Source of the DNA: JAPLJM01 sp963708515
GTDB lineage: Bacteria > Desulfobacterota > Syntrophia > Syntrophales > Fen-1087
Direction: 5' to 3'
Assembly: GCA_963708515.1 (NCBI GenBank)
Contig: CAVPSX010000023.1
Span: forward strand, 193,946-257,945
Length of the DNA: 64,000 nucleotides
In this document: piece by piece, positions 37,249-46,870 of the stretch
How the letters are laid out: each line of letters begins with the position of its first letter
How positions within the stretch are numbered: the stretch's first letter is position 1
The notes under the pieces: generated by a model
Databases searched by the model: none
Told to the model about the DNA's origin: nothing
The model's input: the letters and a program-made list of their open reading frames with translations, nothing else
Program-made: the position numbers and the translations under genes

Positions 37249-37674
37249 ATGTTAAGAAGAAAAATGAGGTTGTGTTTTCTGGCAATGTGTTTTTTCCTGC
37301 TTACCGCTTGTGGTCCCGAAGTCCTGGTTGTGGGAGCCATCGTCGGTTCAGGTGCGGGAACGTATTATTATATCGACGGCGAGCTGGCCACTGATTATGG
37401 CACCCCTTTTGACAAGGTTTGGAGCGCCTGTGAAAAGACCGTGGCGGATATGCGCGGAAAAGACGTGCAGCCGAAACGCGAAATCGGCATAGGCAGCATT
37501 CAATCTATGATCAATGATGAAAATGTCTCTTTCAATGTGACGTACAAGGCAAAGAATCTGACCAGAGTCGGCATCCGGGTAGGCGTGTTCGGCAACAAAC
37601 TGTCCGCCCAGCTCCTGCATGACAAAATTTATGACAACATCGCCAAAAAAAGCGAGCCGTCCCTGCAAAAATGA
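37249..37674 (+). CDS. DUF3568-type lipoprotein
   Basis: 141 residues. Lipoprotein signal with LLTACG. The mature part has the DUF3568 features: VLVVGAIVGSGAGTYYYIDGE, ATDYGTPFDKVWSACEKTV and the C-terminal VGIRVGVFGNKLSAQLLHDKIYDNI. Unknown function, envelope-located. AGGAGAGATC before the ATG. Same strand as dnaJ and the UPF0104 gene, with short gaps. Confidence 0.8.
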   Translation: MLRRKMRLCFLAMCFFLLTACGPEVLVVGAIVGSGAGTYYYIDGELATDYGTPFDKVWSACEKTVADMRGKDVQPKREIGIGSIQSMINDENVSFNVTYKAKNLTRVGIRVGVFGNKLSAQLLHDKIYDNIAKKSEPSLQK

Positions 37675-37710
37675 CAGATTCCCCGCGATCGCTTGCGGCA
37701 GGACCCGTTA

Positions 37711-38727
37711 ATGAAAAAGCTGATTACGGGCATTTTGATAGGCATCGTCCTGATCTACCTGTCGCTCCGGGGGGTTGATTTTCGGGAGGTCGCAGACGGT
37801 TTCGGGCAGATCCGGGTTGATTATGTTCTGCTTTTTCTGGCGATTGTGTTTTGTTTCCAGTTATTGAGATCGTTCCGCTGGGGATTGATGCTCCGCCCCC
37901 TTGATCGAGTCAGTCAGATTTCCCTTTTTTCCGTTTCCAGTGTTGGTTTTTTAGCCATTACTTCTCTGCCGGTCAGACTGGGAGAGCTGGCCCGGCCGTA
38001 TCTGATCACAAAAAAAAGTCAGATCAAGATGACGGCCGCCCTGGGAACGATTCTCGTTGAACGGGTCTGCGACAGCATCGCTATTCTGATTATCTTCGGC
38101 GTCGCGTTGTTTTTTATTCCCTTTTTACCCCCGTGGCTTGTTCGTTCGGCACTGCTGGTATCCTTGCTGACACTCATTTTCCTGGCGGTCATGATAATCA
38201 TGCTGATGAAGCGGGATGCTGCGCTGAAGGTACTGGCGCCTTTGATCAACCGCCTGCCCGAACGCTTTGCCGGTAAAATTGACGGCTTGCTTCATCAATT
38301 GATTGACGGTTTTAAAATTTTCAGCGATCTTCGGTTGTTACTTCTGGTTGTACTGTTGTCTGTGCTGATCTGGATGATCAATGCGGCGTCCATTTATACC
38401 CTGTTTCATGCCTTTGCATTCAATCTGTCCTTCACCGCCGCTATGGTTACGATGATTATTCTGCTGATCGGTATTGCCATTCCGACGGCGCCGGGATTCA
38501 TCGGCAACTGGCACTACGCCTGCATCCTTGGCCTCACCCTTTTCGATGTCTCCAAATCAGAGGCCCTTACCTTTGCCGTCATCTATCATTTCCTTTCCAT
38601 CGGCATTGTCATCGCCCTGGGCCTTATTTTCCTCCCCTTTAACAAATTTTCCATCGCCGACATGAAGAAAGAAGCTTTGTCCACCCATCAGGCATCGCCG
38701 TCGGTGGATTTAACGTCCAAACCATAA
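37711..38727 (+). CDS. UPF0104/LPG-synthase-type flippase-like membrane protein
   Basis: About 338 residues with eight or so spans. It matches the lysylphosphatidylglycerol synthase TM-domain family (YbhN/UPF0104): LLRSFRWGLML, LAITSLPVRLGELARPYLI, ALGTILVERVCDSIAI and the late VTMIILLIGIAIPTAPGFIGNWHYACI. It lacks the soluble LPG-synthetase domain, so it is a possible lipid or polysaccharide transporter. The ATG at 37711 is chosen over a TTG at 37693. Its 3' end overlaps the convergent ntrX by 40 bp. Confidence 0.82.
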   Translation: MKKLITGILIGIVLIYLSLRGVDFREVADGFGQIRVDYVLLFLAIVFCFQLLRSFRWGLMLRPLDRVSQISLFSVSSVGFLAITSLPVRLGELARPYLITKKSQIKMTAALGTILVERVCDSIAILIIFGVALFFIPFLPPWLVRSALLVSLLTLIFLAVMIIMLMKRDAALKVLAPLINRLPERFAGKIDGLLHQLIDGFKIFSDLRLLLLVVLLSVLIWMINAASIYTLFHAFAFNLSFTAAMVTMIILLIGIAIPTAPGFIGNWHYACILGLTLFDVSKSEALTFAVIYHFLSIGIVIALGLIFLPFNKFSIADMKKEALSTHQASPSVDLTSKP

Positions 38728-40064
38728 CTTTTTATTTTGCGGTGAAGATTGCTTCTTTCAAGGCCGATGGCCTCTGCCGTCCGGGAAATATTCCCGTCAA
38801 ATTCCTTCAACTTTTTCTCAATATAGTACTTTTCAAAATTCCATTTCGCTTCTTTATAAGAGTCTGAAACGCCTCCCAGCCTGTCCGACAAGTCCTGATC
38901 GCCTTCCCTGAACAATGCAGGGATATCTCCGGCAGCGATCACATTCGCCGACGTCATGATGAAAAGCCTTTCCGTGATGTTTTTCAATTCCCGAACATTG
39001 CCCGGCCAGCTATGCTCCATCAGTAGAGCAACCGCCTCAGGCGTTATGGTCTTTGCCGTCTCTCCTTCCTTGACGGAAAACTCTCTCAGGAAACGCTCGA
39101 CCAGCAAGGGAATATCTTCTTTTCTTTCCCTCAAAGGGGCGATCCTGAGGGGAATCACGTTCAAGCGATAGAAAAGATCCTGACGGAAACGGCCTTCTTC
39201 CATTTCTTTCTCCAGATCCTTGTTGGTCGCGGCCAGTACCCGGACATCCGTGGGAATCAGCTTTGTGCCGCCGACACGCTCAAATTTCTTTTCCTGCAGA
39301 ATTCGCAGGATTTTAGCTTGCGCCTTGAGGCTCATATCGGCAACTTCATCCAGAAAAATCGTCCCTTCGTGGGCCAGATCAAATTTGCCTCTCTTTTTCA
39401 TCGTCGCCCCGGTAAAGGCCCCCTTTTCATGGCCGAACAATTCGCTCTCGATCAGGTCCTCGGGAATGGCCGCACAGTTTACCTCCACAAACGGTTTGAC
39501 GACCCGCCGGCTTTGCCTGTGAATAGAACGAGCCACCAGCTCCTTTCCGGTGCCATTTTCACCCATGATGAGAATCCAGGCATTGGTCGGCGCCACTAGT
39601 GAAATCATTTCCTTTAGTTCCAAAACGGGTGCACTGTTTCCGGTCAATTCATATTCATGGGATACTCTCTGTCGTAAAAGTCTGTTCTCCTCTTCCAGTC
39701 TGAGCATCTCCATGGCATGGTTCACCACCAGAATCACTTTTCCCAGAGAGAGCGGTTTCTCAATAAAATCGAAAGCCCCCAGCTTCGTCGCCCGGACGGC
39801 TGTTTCGATGGTGCCGTGACCGGACATCATCACCACGCAAACGGAGGGATATTCGGACTTGATCGCTTTGAGGGTCTCCAGACCGTCCATACCCGGAAGC
39901 CAGATGTCCAAGAAAACGAGACTGGGGAATTCATCTTCGACGGCTTTTATCGCCTGCTCGCCGCTTTCGGCCATTACAATCTCATACCCCTCGTCGATTA
40001 AAATGCTGCCCAGGGATTTACGGATTGTCTCCTCGTCATCTACAATCAATATTGTTTTCTGCAT
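38688..40064 (-). CDS. ntrX: NtrX-type sigma-54 response regulator
   Basis: 458 residues. Receiver domain with DDEE, phospho-Asp in FLDIWLPGMDG, MSGHG and the Lys of FIEKPL. AAA+ sigma-54 activator domain with GENGTGKELVARSIH, the sigma-54 contact GAFTGA, GTIFLDEVADM and WPGNVRELKN. C-terminal Fis-type HTH (GNISRTAEAIGLERSNLHRKIKSYGL). Pairs with ntrY directly upstream in the same operon. It probably regulates nitrogen or envelope functions through sigma-54; targets cannot be read here. It ends in a 40 bp overlap with the convergent membrane protein gene. Confidence 0.93.
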   Translation of the reverse strand: MQKTILIVDDEETIRKSLGSILIDEGYEIVMAESGEQAIKAVEDEFPSLVFLDIWLPGMDGLETLKAIKSEYPSVCVVMMSGHGTIETAVRATKLGAFDFIEKPLSLGKVILVVNHAMEMLRLEEENRLLRQRVSHEYELTGNSAPVLELKEMISLVAPTNAWILIMGENGTGKELVARSIHRQSRRVVKPFVEVNCAAIPEDLIESELFGHEKGAFTGATMKKRGKFDLAHEGTIFLDEVADMSLKAQAKILRILQEKKFERVGGTKLIPTDVRVLAATNKDLEKEMEEGRFRQDLFYRLNVIPLRIAPLRERKEDIPLLVERFLREFSVKEGETAKTITPEAVALLMEHSWPGNVRELKNITERLFIMTSANVIAAGDIPALFREGDQDLSDRLGGVSDSYKEAKWNFEKYYIEKKLKEFDGNISRTAEAIGLERSNLHRKIKSYGLDVKSTDGDA

Positions 40065-40133
40065 AAAATCTTCAGCATCCTACGTTTTATCAAGCCCGAT
40101 GTGCAGGCTTCCCGGCCCTTGTGTTTAGTAGTC

Positions 40134-42357
40134 CTAAACTTCCGGAACCGGTAATTCAAAGGCGATAATGGTGCCGTGCGGACGGTTGTCATAAACGTTC
40201 AGTTGACCGTGATGATCGGCGATAATGGAACTCACAATGGCAAGCCCCAGGCCGCTCCCGGAGCGTTTTGTTGAAAAATAGGGTTCGAACATTTTTCCCT
40301 TGTATGCCGGCGGAATGCCGGCTGCCGTTATCGGACACTTCGACCAGCGCCCGGTGACGGTTGCCGTCATAAGCCGTTCTGACTTCAATGCGACTGTCCG
40401 TTTTGTTTACCGCGGCAACCGCGTTTTCCAGAAGATTGATCATGACCCGTTTGATCTGGGCCGGGTCAAGATTCATCTTGGGAATATCCTCGCCCTTCTG
40501 AAAGCCAAAGGTTATCTCCTTGTGCGCGTCCTGATAGAGGATAACGGCCTCGGCAATGACATCGTTCAAATCATTGAGGCTTGGCGTCGTCACCGGCATC
40601 CGGGCATAATGGGAAAATTCATTCACTAGATTTTTTAGCACTTCCACCTGGCTGATAATGGTGTTCGTGCACTCTCTAAACACATCGCTGTCTTCACCCA
40701 GTCGATCCCCGAACTTTTTCTGAAGCCTCTGTGCGGAGAGCTGGACCGGAGTCAGCGGATTTTTGATTTCATGGGCCATGCGCCGGGCGACTTCCCGCCA
40801 TGCCGCCGCCCTTTCCGCTTTCTGGAGCTGTGTCAAGTCCTCAAAAACGACGACCATACCCAGGTCAGTCCCTTCATCGTCGCTGATCAACGTGGTGGCC
40901 ATCAGGAATGTCCGGGCGCTGCCCTTGATGGTCAATTCGACCTGTTTGTCGATGAACCCTTCGTCGTTTTGACGAAGCTCGAGGAGTATCTGATCTACAA
41001 GTGCCAGGTATTCCGCATCCAATAAGTCCGCATATCGCTTCGCGAGAACCTCTTCCGTGCTGATATTGAGCATCTTTTCCGCAGCCCGGTTGATCGTGAC
41101 GATAACACCTTCCTGATCGATGGAGATCACACCCGCTGATACGTTGCGGAGGACTGTTTCCATGTATTTCCGCCGTTGTTCGAGGTCAATGTTTGCCTGT
41201 TCGAGCCGCTGGTTGCTTTTTTTCAAGTCACGGGTCATCTGATTAAATGAATTCACCAGGACCCCGATTTCATCAGCGGCAACGACATCAATCTGGTAAT
41301 CCAGATTCCCCTGCGCGATTTTGTGGGTGGCCTCCGCCAGGTCCTGGATGGGCTCGGTAATCCCCTTGGCCAGGAAAAGTCCGAACCAGGTTGCGGAAAA
41401 AATGATCAGAAGGGTCACCAGAAATAATGTGATGATATAACTGAACTTCAAGGGATTTTTCAAAAGATCCAACTGTCCGTATTGCTCTGATGTCTTTGAA
41501 ATCACGGATATTTTATCAACTAACGCCTTCGTCAGATAAAAGCTGACGACAACCGCCCCGATGACCTCCTGCGGGCTGGAAAAGGAGTAAATCGGCGCTG
41601 CTCCGCTGACCAGATCGCGCTTGCCGACCTGATTGACCGTGGATACCTCTTTACCGAGAAAGATCTCTTCCAGTGTTTTTGGAGATAAGGGCGGCGCGTC
41701 GGGATCTGGTTTGTCTTCATCTTTGACGAGGAACTTCTGTTTGGGATTGTCCAGATAAACTTCCAGAAAGTCGGACCTGAAAGTTTTCTGACGCTGCTCG
41801 ATAAGCGTCCTCAAATAAAGGTCCCTGTCTTTCTGGTAAAGCCGATTCCGCGTAATATCTTCACTGATCTGACGCGCATTGAATTTGGCATGGTCCGCCG
41901 TCTGCCGATAATATAGCTGCGCCACTTCGACGGCCTGATTCAGTGCATCTCCGATCTTCATGCTGAACCAGGTGTCGATGCTGTATGAAAGAAAATTGAT
42001 GGAAACAATAAAGAGGGCCACGGTCGGGATCAGAGACAGCCCGACAAAGGCGGCCACAAGCCTTGTCCGGAGCTTTGAGCCGATGACGCCGTGCCGCCTT
42101 TCGAAAATGAGTTTCACCACATTCCGTACGATCAGAAAAATGAGCAGAATGATCAGGATGACGTTGATGTTGATGAGTCCGAAAATCAGAACGTTACTCG
42201 AGGCGGGCAGGACGGATTCCGCACGAAAAAGATGGTACTCAAGGAAGGAAAGAATCAGGATAACCGCAACGGTGATGACGATGATAATGCGTTCGCGCTT
42301 GCGACGCATGAGTTCCAGAGCATTCAGGCCGTCAGTTCTTTTATCTCTTTCTGCCAT
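40134..42357 (-). pseudogene. ntrY: NtrY-type sensor kinase, one frameshift
   Basis: Membrane sensor histidine kinase. About 740 residues when joined. Several N-terminal spans and a periplasmic loop are followed by HAMP (GLFLAKGITEPIQDLAEATHK), PAS (ETVLRNVSAGVISIDQEG) and the H-box RMAHEIKNPLTPVQLSAQ. The ATPase domain has NLLENAVAAVNKT and the G1 box DNGSGIPPA, then FEPYFSTKRSGSGLGLAI. One extra C near 40312 shifts the frame between DNGS and GIPPA and makes a false stop. The joined frame runs on to 40134 and gives a complete kinase. The ATG at 42357 shares its A with the TGA of the DUF4390 gene, so the two are coupled. Confidence 0.88.
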
Positions 42358-42924
42358 CAAAATATGAACCTTTGTTTATACCAGTCCGTCTCGAAATCCC
42401 AAAGAGAAACAAAAAAGAAGACATACTCCATTCCCAGAGGCAGGCGGACCTTGTCCAGTTTTGCCTTAATCATGATATAGGTCGGCGTATATCTGCTGCA
42501 ATTGTCTGACAGGCGCTACAACAACGCCGTTTAATTCCGTAATGGCCCGCTTGGCGCTCTCAAAGTCCTGAAAGCCCTCCGGTTCTTGCCTGCTATGCAG
42601 CCAGACATAGAATGTCTTCTTGACATTGTCGTATTTTATCGTCTGCCTGATGACAACACCGGCCGCTTTCCTGTCAAACCAAAAAGATCGTTCCTGGTAG
42701 AGGTCGACCAGGAATGTAATGGTTGTCGGCACGCCGGCCAGAATTGCCTTCTCCATATTCTTACTGATCGCATTGTTCACTTTTGCATAGAGATGAATGT
42801 AGTCAATGCTTTGGGTGATAAGAACATCCTTTATATCGGCTTGAATGTCCATCGCCGGGGAAGGAAAAGGATGAAGGGAGAGTAGGATAAGCAACAAAAC
42901 TGTTATGATTCGTCGTTTTTTCAT
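42357..42924 (-). pseudogene. DUF4390 exported protein, one frameshift
   Basis: From the ATG at 42924 (MKKRRIITVLLLILLSL, signal peptide) the frame runs as DUF4390: DVLITQSIDYIHLYAKVNNAI, AILAGVPTTITFLVDLYQERS and VRQLQQIYADL. A stop at 42466 ends this frame. The expected C-terminal block continues in another frame (KAKLDKVRLPLGMEYVFFF, then SLWDFETDWY) up to a TGA at 42359 that overlaps the ntrY ATG by one base. So one indel near 42478. The longer reading to 43191 crosses the palindromic repeat and is not real. DUF4390-ntrY-ntrX is a typical deltaproteobacterial gene order. Confidence 0.8.
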
Positions 42925-43020
42925 GCGGATCTGCCGGACTGATATACTACAAAAGCACAGATTTTCTCGCTGTTTAAAGTCTGACGACTTTGCAAAAAAG
43001 TCGAAAAATGAGTCGAAAAC

Positions 43021-43149
43021 GACGGCTTCGTAAAAAAAGCTCCGCAGGCAAGGCGCGTAAATCCTGAGGAATGAGGCGTACTTGAACGTACGTCGCAATG
43101 ACGAAGGATGTAGCGCATCACAGCATCCGGACTTCTTTACGAAGCCGTC
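43021..43149. repeat. MITE-like palindromic repeat element
   Basis: A 129 bp unit opens with GACGGCTTCGTAAA and closes with TTTACGAAGCCGTC, a perfect 14-base inverted pair. Inside are further fold-back pieces (GGCGTACTTGAACGTACGTC, CGCAATGACGAAGGATG). There is no coding. I associate this type of terminal sequence with repeated elements of Syntrophus/Smithella-like genomes, which is recollection and not a search. It lies 97 bp upstream of the DUF4390-ntrY-ntrX operon, where it could carry or disturb the promoter. Confidence 0.75.
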
Positions 43150-43214
43150 AAAATCTGGAGATATATTAAGGAAGTAACGCTGAAATTGCAAGTGCTATTT
43201 GCGGACGGGGATCG

Positions 43215-44147
43215 TTACGCGCGGACGGCGTCAAGGACACGAAAGGTGGGAACATTCAATGGACGGGCGGCGTTTGTCTGATCCTGCCGACGGTATTGAT
43301 GGACAAGAGACCAGCTTTGTGGCCGGGCGAGCACTTCCTGAAGCAGTTGATTGTTCAACCGATGCCCGGATTTGTAGGCAATGAAATGGCCGATAATGGG
43401 CATTCCCAGAAGCGATAGATCGCCGATTGCGTCGAGGATTTTATGCTTTACAAATTCATTCGGACACCGCAGTCCCTCTTTATTGATGATGTTCTTTTCG
43501 TTGAGGACAACGGCGTTTTGTAGTGACCCTCCAAGCGCGAGCCCCCTGGCCTGCAGGGTTTCAACATCCTTCAGAAAACCGAAAGTGCGCGCGGCGCAGA
43601 TTTCCTCCTCGTAGTGGGTATCGGAGAAAATCATATGATAGGTCTGCTGGCCGATGGCGGGATGATCGAAATCGATCTTATAGGTAATCTTGAATTCCGA
43701 TGCGGGCAACAGCATCGCCGCTCCCACCCCGTCTTCAATGGATACCGCTTCATTGATCACCAGTAATTTTTTACATTTGCCCTGGATTCGCGTTCCCACG
43801 GTCTTGAGCATCCGGACAAAGGGCAATGCACTCCCGTCCATGATCGGCACTTCCGGGGCATTGACCTCGACGATGGCGTTATCGATGCCCATGCCGCTGA
43901 AAGCGGACATCAGGTGTTCAATGGTGGACACTGCCGAACCGTTGTTGCCGATGGTGGTCGCAAGCGTAGTGTCACAAACATTACCGATCTCTGCTCTGAC
44001 CCGGTGATTGCCGGACAAATCCGTGCGAATAAAGACAATCCCCTCGTCCACATCGGCAGGCCTGATCTTCATGCTGACCTTGCGACCCGAATGCAACCCG
44101 TTGCTCTTGCATTCAATCTCATCGCGAAGGGTTCTTTGAAGGTACAT
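43215..44147 (-). CDS. lpxC: UDP-3-O-acyl-GlcNAc deacetylase LpxC
   Basis: Zinc amidase, committed step of lipid A synthesis; a Gram-negative envelope is therefore implied. 310 residues, usual length. Zn and catalytic residues: STIEHLMSAFSGMGIDNA, IMDGSALPFV, CAARTFGF, RCPNEFVKHKILDAIGDLSLLG (zinc His and Asp) and GHRLNNQLL. ATG at 44147. The gap upstream (44148-44576) separates it from queH. The 68 bp downstream hold no gene. Confidence 0.95.
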   Translation of the reverse strand: MYLQRTLRDEIECKSNGLHSGRKVSMKIRPADVDEGIVFIRTDLSGNHRVRAEIGNVCDTTLATTIGNNGSAVSTIEHLMSAFSGMGIDNAIVEVNAPEVPIMDGSALPFVRMLKTVGTRIQGKCKKLLVINEAVSIEDGVGAAMLLPASEFKITYKIDFDHPAIGQQTYHMIFSDTHYEEEICAARTFGFLKDVETLQARGLALGGSLQNAVVLNEKNIINKEGLRCPNEFVKHKILDAIGDLSLLGMPIIGHFIAYKSGHRLNNQLLQEVLARPQSWSLVHQYRRQDQTNAARPLNVPTFRVLDAVRA

Positions 44148-44576
44148 GATAACGTTTTAATCCTGTATTTTTGTTTATCGACTTCGTGCAAAAAGGCCTG
44201 GGGCTAAAGTTTCACGGCCGCTGAGGGAATGAAAGTTTACGGCTACTCCGCGGCGCATGAAAAAGCGCACCTCATTAATCATAATCAGAGACGTTGGTAA
44301 AATGGACAATGCCCGCTGTTCAAAATCTTTTTCTCTGAAGATGATGAAAAGGCTCAAAAAATCTTTGAAATAAATAAATTTATTTATGCGCTGTGACTGT
44401 ATATCAGCAATATATGTACCATCACATCCGTATCCACTCATATATTTTCTACAATCTTAAAAGTCTAATATCGTTGATAAAATATTTATCCAGACCTGAT
44501 GAGACACAGCCGGAACTCTGCCGACGGCGATTATCTGTGTCATAATCGACACACCCATAAGAACCTTCCGCCGGTT
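44148..44576. other. Non-coding gap upstream of lpxC
   Basis: AT-rich 430 bp without a convincing gene; an 88-codon minus reading (44441-44175) has no ribosome site or family likeness. Probably holds the lpxC promoter, but no consensus pair stands out clearly. Confidence 0.4.
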
Positions 44577-45119
44577 TCACCCATCCGCAGTTGAACGCCA
44601 GTAGCGTTCCTTTTCGCTGTAAATGCAGCCGCAATAGGATTGCCGGTACATTTCTGTTTCCCTTGAAACTCTGACCCCTTCCGACCAGCCGACCCGGAAA
44701 TCCAGATAATAAAAGGAAAGCCCATATTCCTGCGCCAGGCGTTCTGCGGTTGCCCTGATGCGGTCATGCTGCTGATATTTACTGTACAGCAGAGTCGTGG
44801 TAAAGCCGTCGAGGTTGCGTTGCTTTGCCAGGCCCGCCGCATAACGCAGCCGCATATCATAACAGACGTCGCATCGGTCCGCTTCCCGCAGGGCAGTTTG
44901 GCGCAGAAAGACTTCCATATCGTAAGTTTCGGGCCAGATGACCTCCAGTGCCTGCTGATCCGCATATTCCCTGAGCGCCTGGAGGCGTCTCTGATATTCG
45001 CGGCTGGGGTGGATGTTTGGATTATAAAAGCATCCCGTGACTGCGTGTTTATCCTGTTTCAGAATTTTCAGCGGATAGATCAGGCAGGGCGCGCAGCAGA
45101 TATGCAACAAAATTTTCAT
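44577..45119 (-). CDS. queH: Epoxyqueuosine reductase QueH
   Basis: 180 residues. Performs the last step of queuosine synthesis in tRNA; QueH replaces the cobalamin-dependent QueG in many anaerobes. The DUF208 cysteine set is visible: HICCAPC at the N terminus, CDVCYDMRL in the middle and YCGCIYS at the C terminus, the ligands for Fe-S and the extra metal. ATG at 45119. Close behind ruvB (15 bp), so within the same operon. Confidence 0.93.
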   Translation of the reverse strand: MKILLHICCAPCLIYPLKILKQDKHAVTGCFYNPNIHPSREYQRRLQALREYADQQALEVIWPETYDMEVFLRQTALREADRCDVCYDMRLRYAAGLAKQRNLDGFTTTLLYSKYQQHDRIRATAERLAQEYGLSFYYLDFRVGWSEGVRVSRETEMYRQSYCGCIYSEKERYWRSTADG

Positions 45120-45134
45120 GATCCCCGCAGCCGT

Positions 45135-46169
45135 TTAAAAAAGATCTTTCTGGTCTGACCCGGACCAGGGCCTTCTGAGGTGCTCATAGGCGATCTTGGT
45201 TGCCGTGCGGCCCCTGGCCGTCCGCTGGATATAGCCTTCCTGAATGAGAAAGGGTTCGTAAAGGTCTTCAATCGTCGCTTTTTCTTCGCCGATGGCGGCA
45301 GAGAGATTGTCGATGCCCACCGGTCCCCCATTGAATTTGTCGATCAGTGTCAGCAGAATCATGCGGTCCATGTGGTCGAACCCCCGTTCATCCACTTCCA
45401 GCAGATTCAGCGCATCCACGGTTACTCTTTTATCGATTTTTCCATCGGCTTTGACCTGGGCGAAATCCCGGACCCGACGCAGCAGTCGGTTGGCGATCCG
45501 GGGCGTCCCGCGTGACCGGTGAGCCATTTCCCGGGCGCCCGCTTCATCCAGCTCCACCGACAGGATTCGCGCCGACCGCTTGAGAATGATCGAAAGCTCT
45601 TCTGGGCTGTAAAATCCAAGCCGAAAACTCATACCAAACCGGTCCCTCAGCGGCGACGTCAGGAGCCCGGCGCGCGTCGTGGCGCCGATGAGCGTGAATC
45701 TGGGGATCTCCAGCTTCATGGAGCGCGCCGAGGGTCCCTGGCCGATCAGGATGTCGATATGGTAGTCTTCCATGGCCGGATAGAGGATCTCCTCGACGAC
45801 ATGGGAAAGCCTGTGGATTTCATCAATGAAAAGAATGTCGTGCTCATGGAGATTCGTCAGGATGGCCGCCAGATCCCCTGGCCGTTCAACCACCGGGCCG
45901 GAGGTCACCTTGATATCCACGCCCATTTCTCTTGCCATGATATAGGCGAGCGTCGTCTTCCCCAGCCCGGGGGGACCGTAGAGCAGGACATGATCGAGCG
46001 CCTCCCTGCGGCCCTTTGCGGCCTTAATGAATATGGACAGATTATTCTTTATCTTGTCCTGTCCGATATATTCGCTCAGGTTTCTGGGACGCAGCGACAG
46101 CTCAAACCCTGTTTCCGTCTCAATAGGGGCCGCACTGATCAGGGGATTTTTTACTACTCTATCCGTCAT
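45135..46169 (-). CDS. ruvB: Holliday junction helicase RuvB
   Basis: 344 residues, AAA+ motor of RuvABC branch migration. RPRNLSEYIGQDKIKNNL, Walker A GPPGLGKTTLAYIMA, Walker B DILFIDEIHRL, sensor-1 TLIGATTRAGLL, arginine finger RDRFG and the C-terminal winged helix (RTARGRTATKIAYEHL) are all in place. Third gene of ruvC-ruvA-ruvB on this strand; queH follows. Confidence 0.97.
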   Translation of the reverse strand: MTDRVVKNPLISAAPIETETGFELSLRPRNLSEYIGQDKIKNNLSIFIKAAKGRREALDHVLLYGPPGLGKTTLAYIMAREMGVDIKVTSGPVVERPGDLAAILTNLHEHDILFIDEIHRLSHVVEEILYPAMEDYHIDILIGQGPSARSMKLEIPRFTLIGATTRAGLLTSPLRDRFGMSFRLGFYSPEELSIILKRSARILSVELDEAGAREMAHRSRGTPRIANRLLRRVRDFAQVKADGKIDKRVTVDALNLLEVDERGFDHMDRMILLTLIDKFNGGPVGIDNLSAAIGEEKATIEDLYEPFLIQEGYIQRTARGRTATKIAYEHLRRPWSGSDQKDLF

Positions 46170-46260
46170 GTCAACAGGCTCTCCGGAATATTATTCCTGT
46201 TCTTCGTTCAAACCGACATCTTGCAGGGTGCGTGGGCAAAGCGTAACGCACCGAATAACC

Positions 46261-46869
46261 TCAGCTCGACAACCGCTTCAGGGCTTCCTTCAACAGGACA
46301 TCGAGGCTCAAATCACCTGGCGAACCGGCAACAACTTTATCAATGGCCATTTTGGCCGCAATCTGCTTATAGCCGAGATTGACGAGCGCCGACAGAGCGT
46401 CTTCCGTCATGGCCTCGCCCCTTTCGGGGCCAGTTGCGCCTTCCGTCGCGATTCCTCCGAAGTCGATTTTAAGCATCTTGTCCCTCAACTCCAGCACCAT
46501 CCGCTCGGCTGTCTTTTTGCCCACCCCGGGGATGGCTACCAGCCGGCTCAGGTTGCCCTGCGTCACGGCCCGGATAAACTCCCGGGCCGGAATTCCAGAA
46601 AGAATGTTCAGGGCGAGCCTTGGACCAATGCCGCTGACGGAAATCAGCATCTGGAAAATACCCTGGTCTTCCGATGTGTGAAAGCCGAACAGGTGTAGGG
46701 CGTCTTCCTTGACATGGGTATAAATATTGAGGCTCACGGACTGGCCCGTTTCCGGAAGTTCATAGAATGTGGTTAACGGAACGAATATCCGGTAGCCGAT
46801 CCCGTGGGCATCCACAATCACGTGACTCACAGACTTGTAGATGAGAATGCCTTTGATGCGTGCAATCAT
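46261..46869 (-). CDS. ruvA: Holliday junction protein RuvA
   Basis: 202 residues. Domain I OB fold (MIARIKGILIYK, VDAHGIGYRIFVPL), helix-hairpin-helix pairs ISVSGIGPRLALNIL and IPGVGKKTAERMVLEL, and the C-terminal RuvB-binding domain (ALVNLGYKQIAAKMAIDKV). Tetrameric DNA-binding partner of RuvB. It begins one base after the end of ruvC. Confidence 0.97.
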   Translation of the reverse strand: MIARIKGILIYKSVSHVIVDAHGIGYRIFVPLTTFYELPETGQSVSLNIYTHVKEDALHLFGFHTSEDQGIFQMLISVSGIGPRLALNILSGIPAREFIRAVTQGNLSRLVAIPGVGKKTAERMVLELRDKMLKIDFGGIATEGATGPERGEAMTEDALSALVNLGYKQIAAKMAIDKVVAGSPGDLSLDVLLKEALKRLSS

Positions 46870-46870
46870 T

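Noticed and set aside
42925..43191. N-terminal extension of the DUF4390 reading
   Set aside because: It crosses the palindromic repeat and precedes a proper signal peptide; the ATG at 42924 is the true start.
44175..44441. 88-codon minus frame upstream of lpxC
   Set aside because: No ribosome site, AT-rich, no recognisable domain.
45519..46382. 287-codon plus-strand frame opposite ruvB/ruvA
   Set aside because: Antisense to two secure genes; composition unlike protein.
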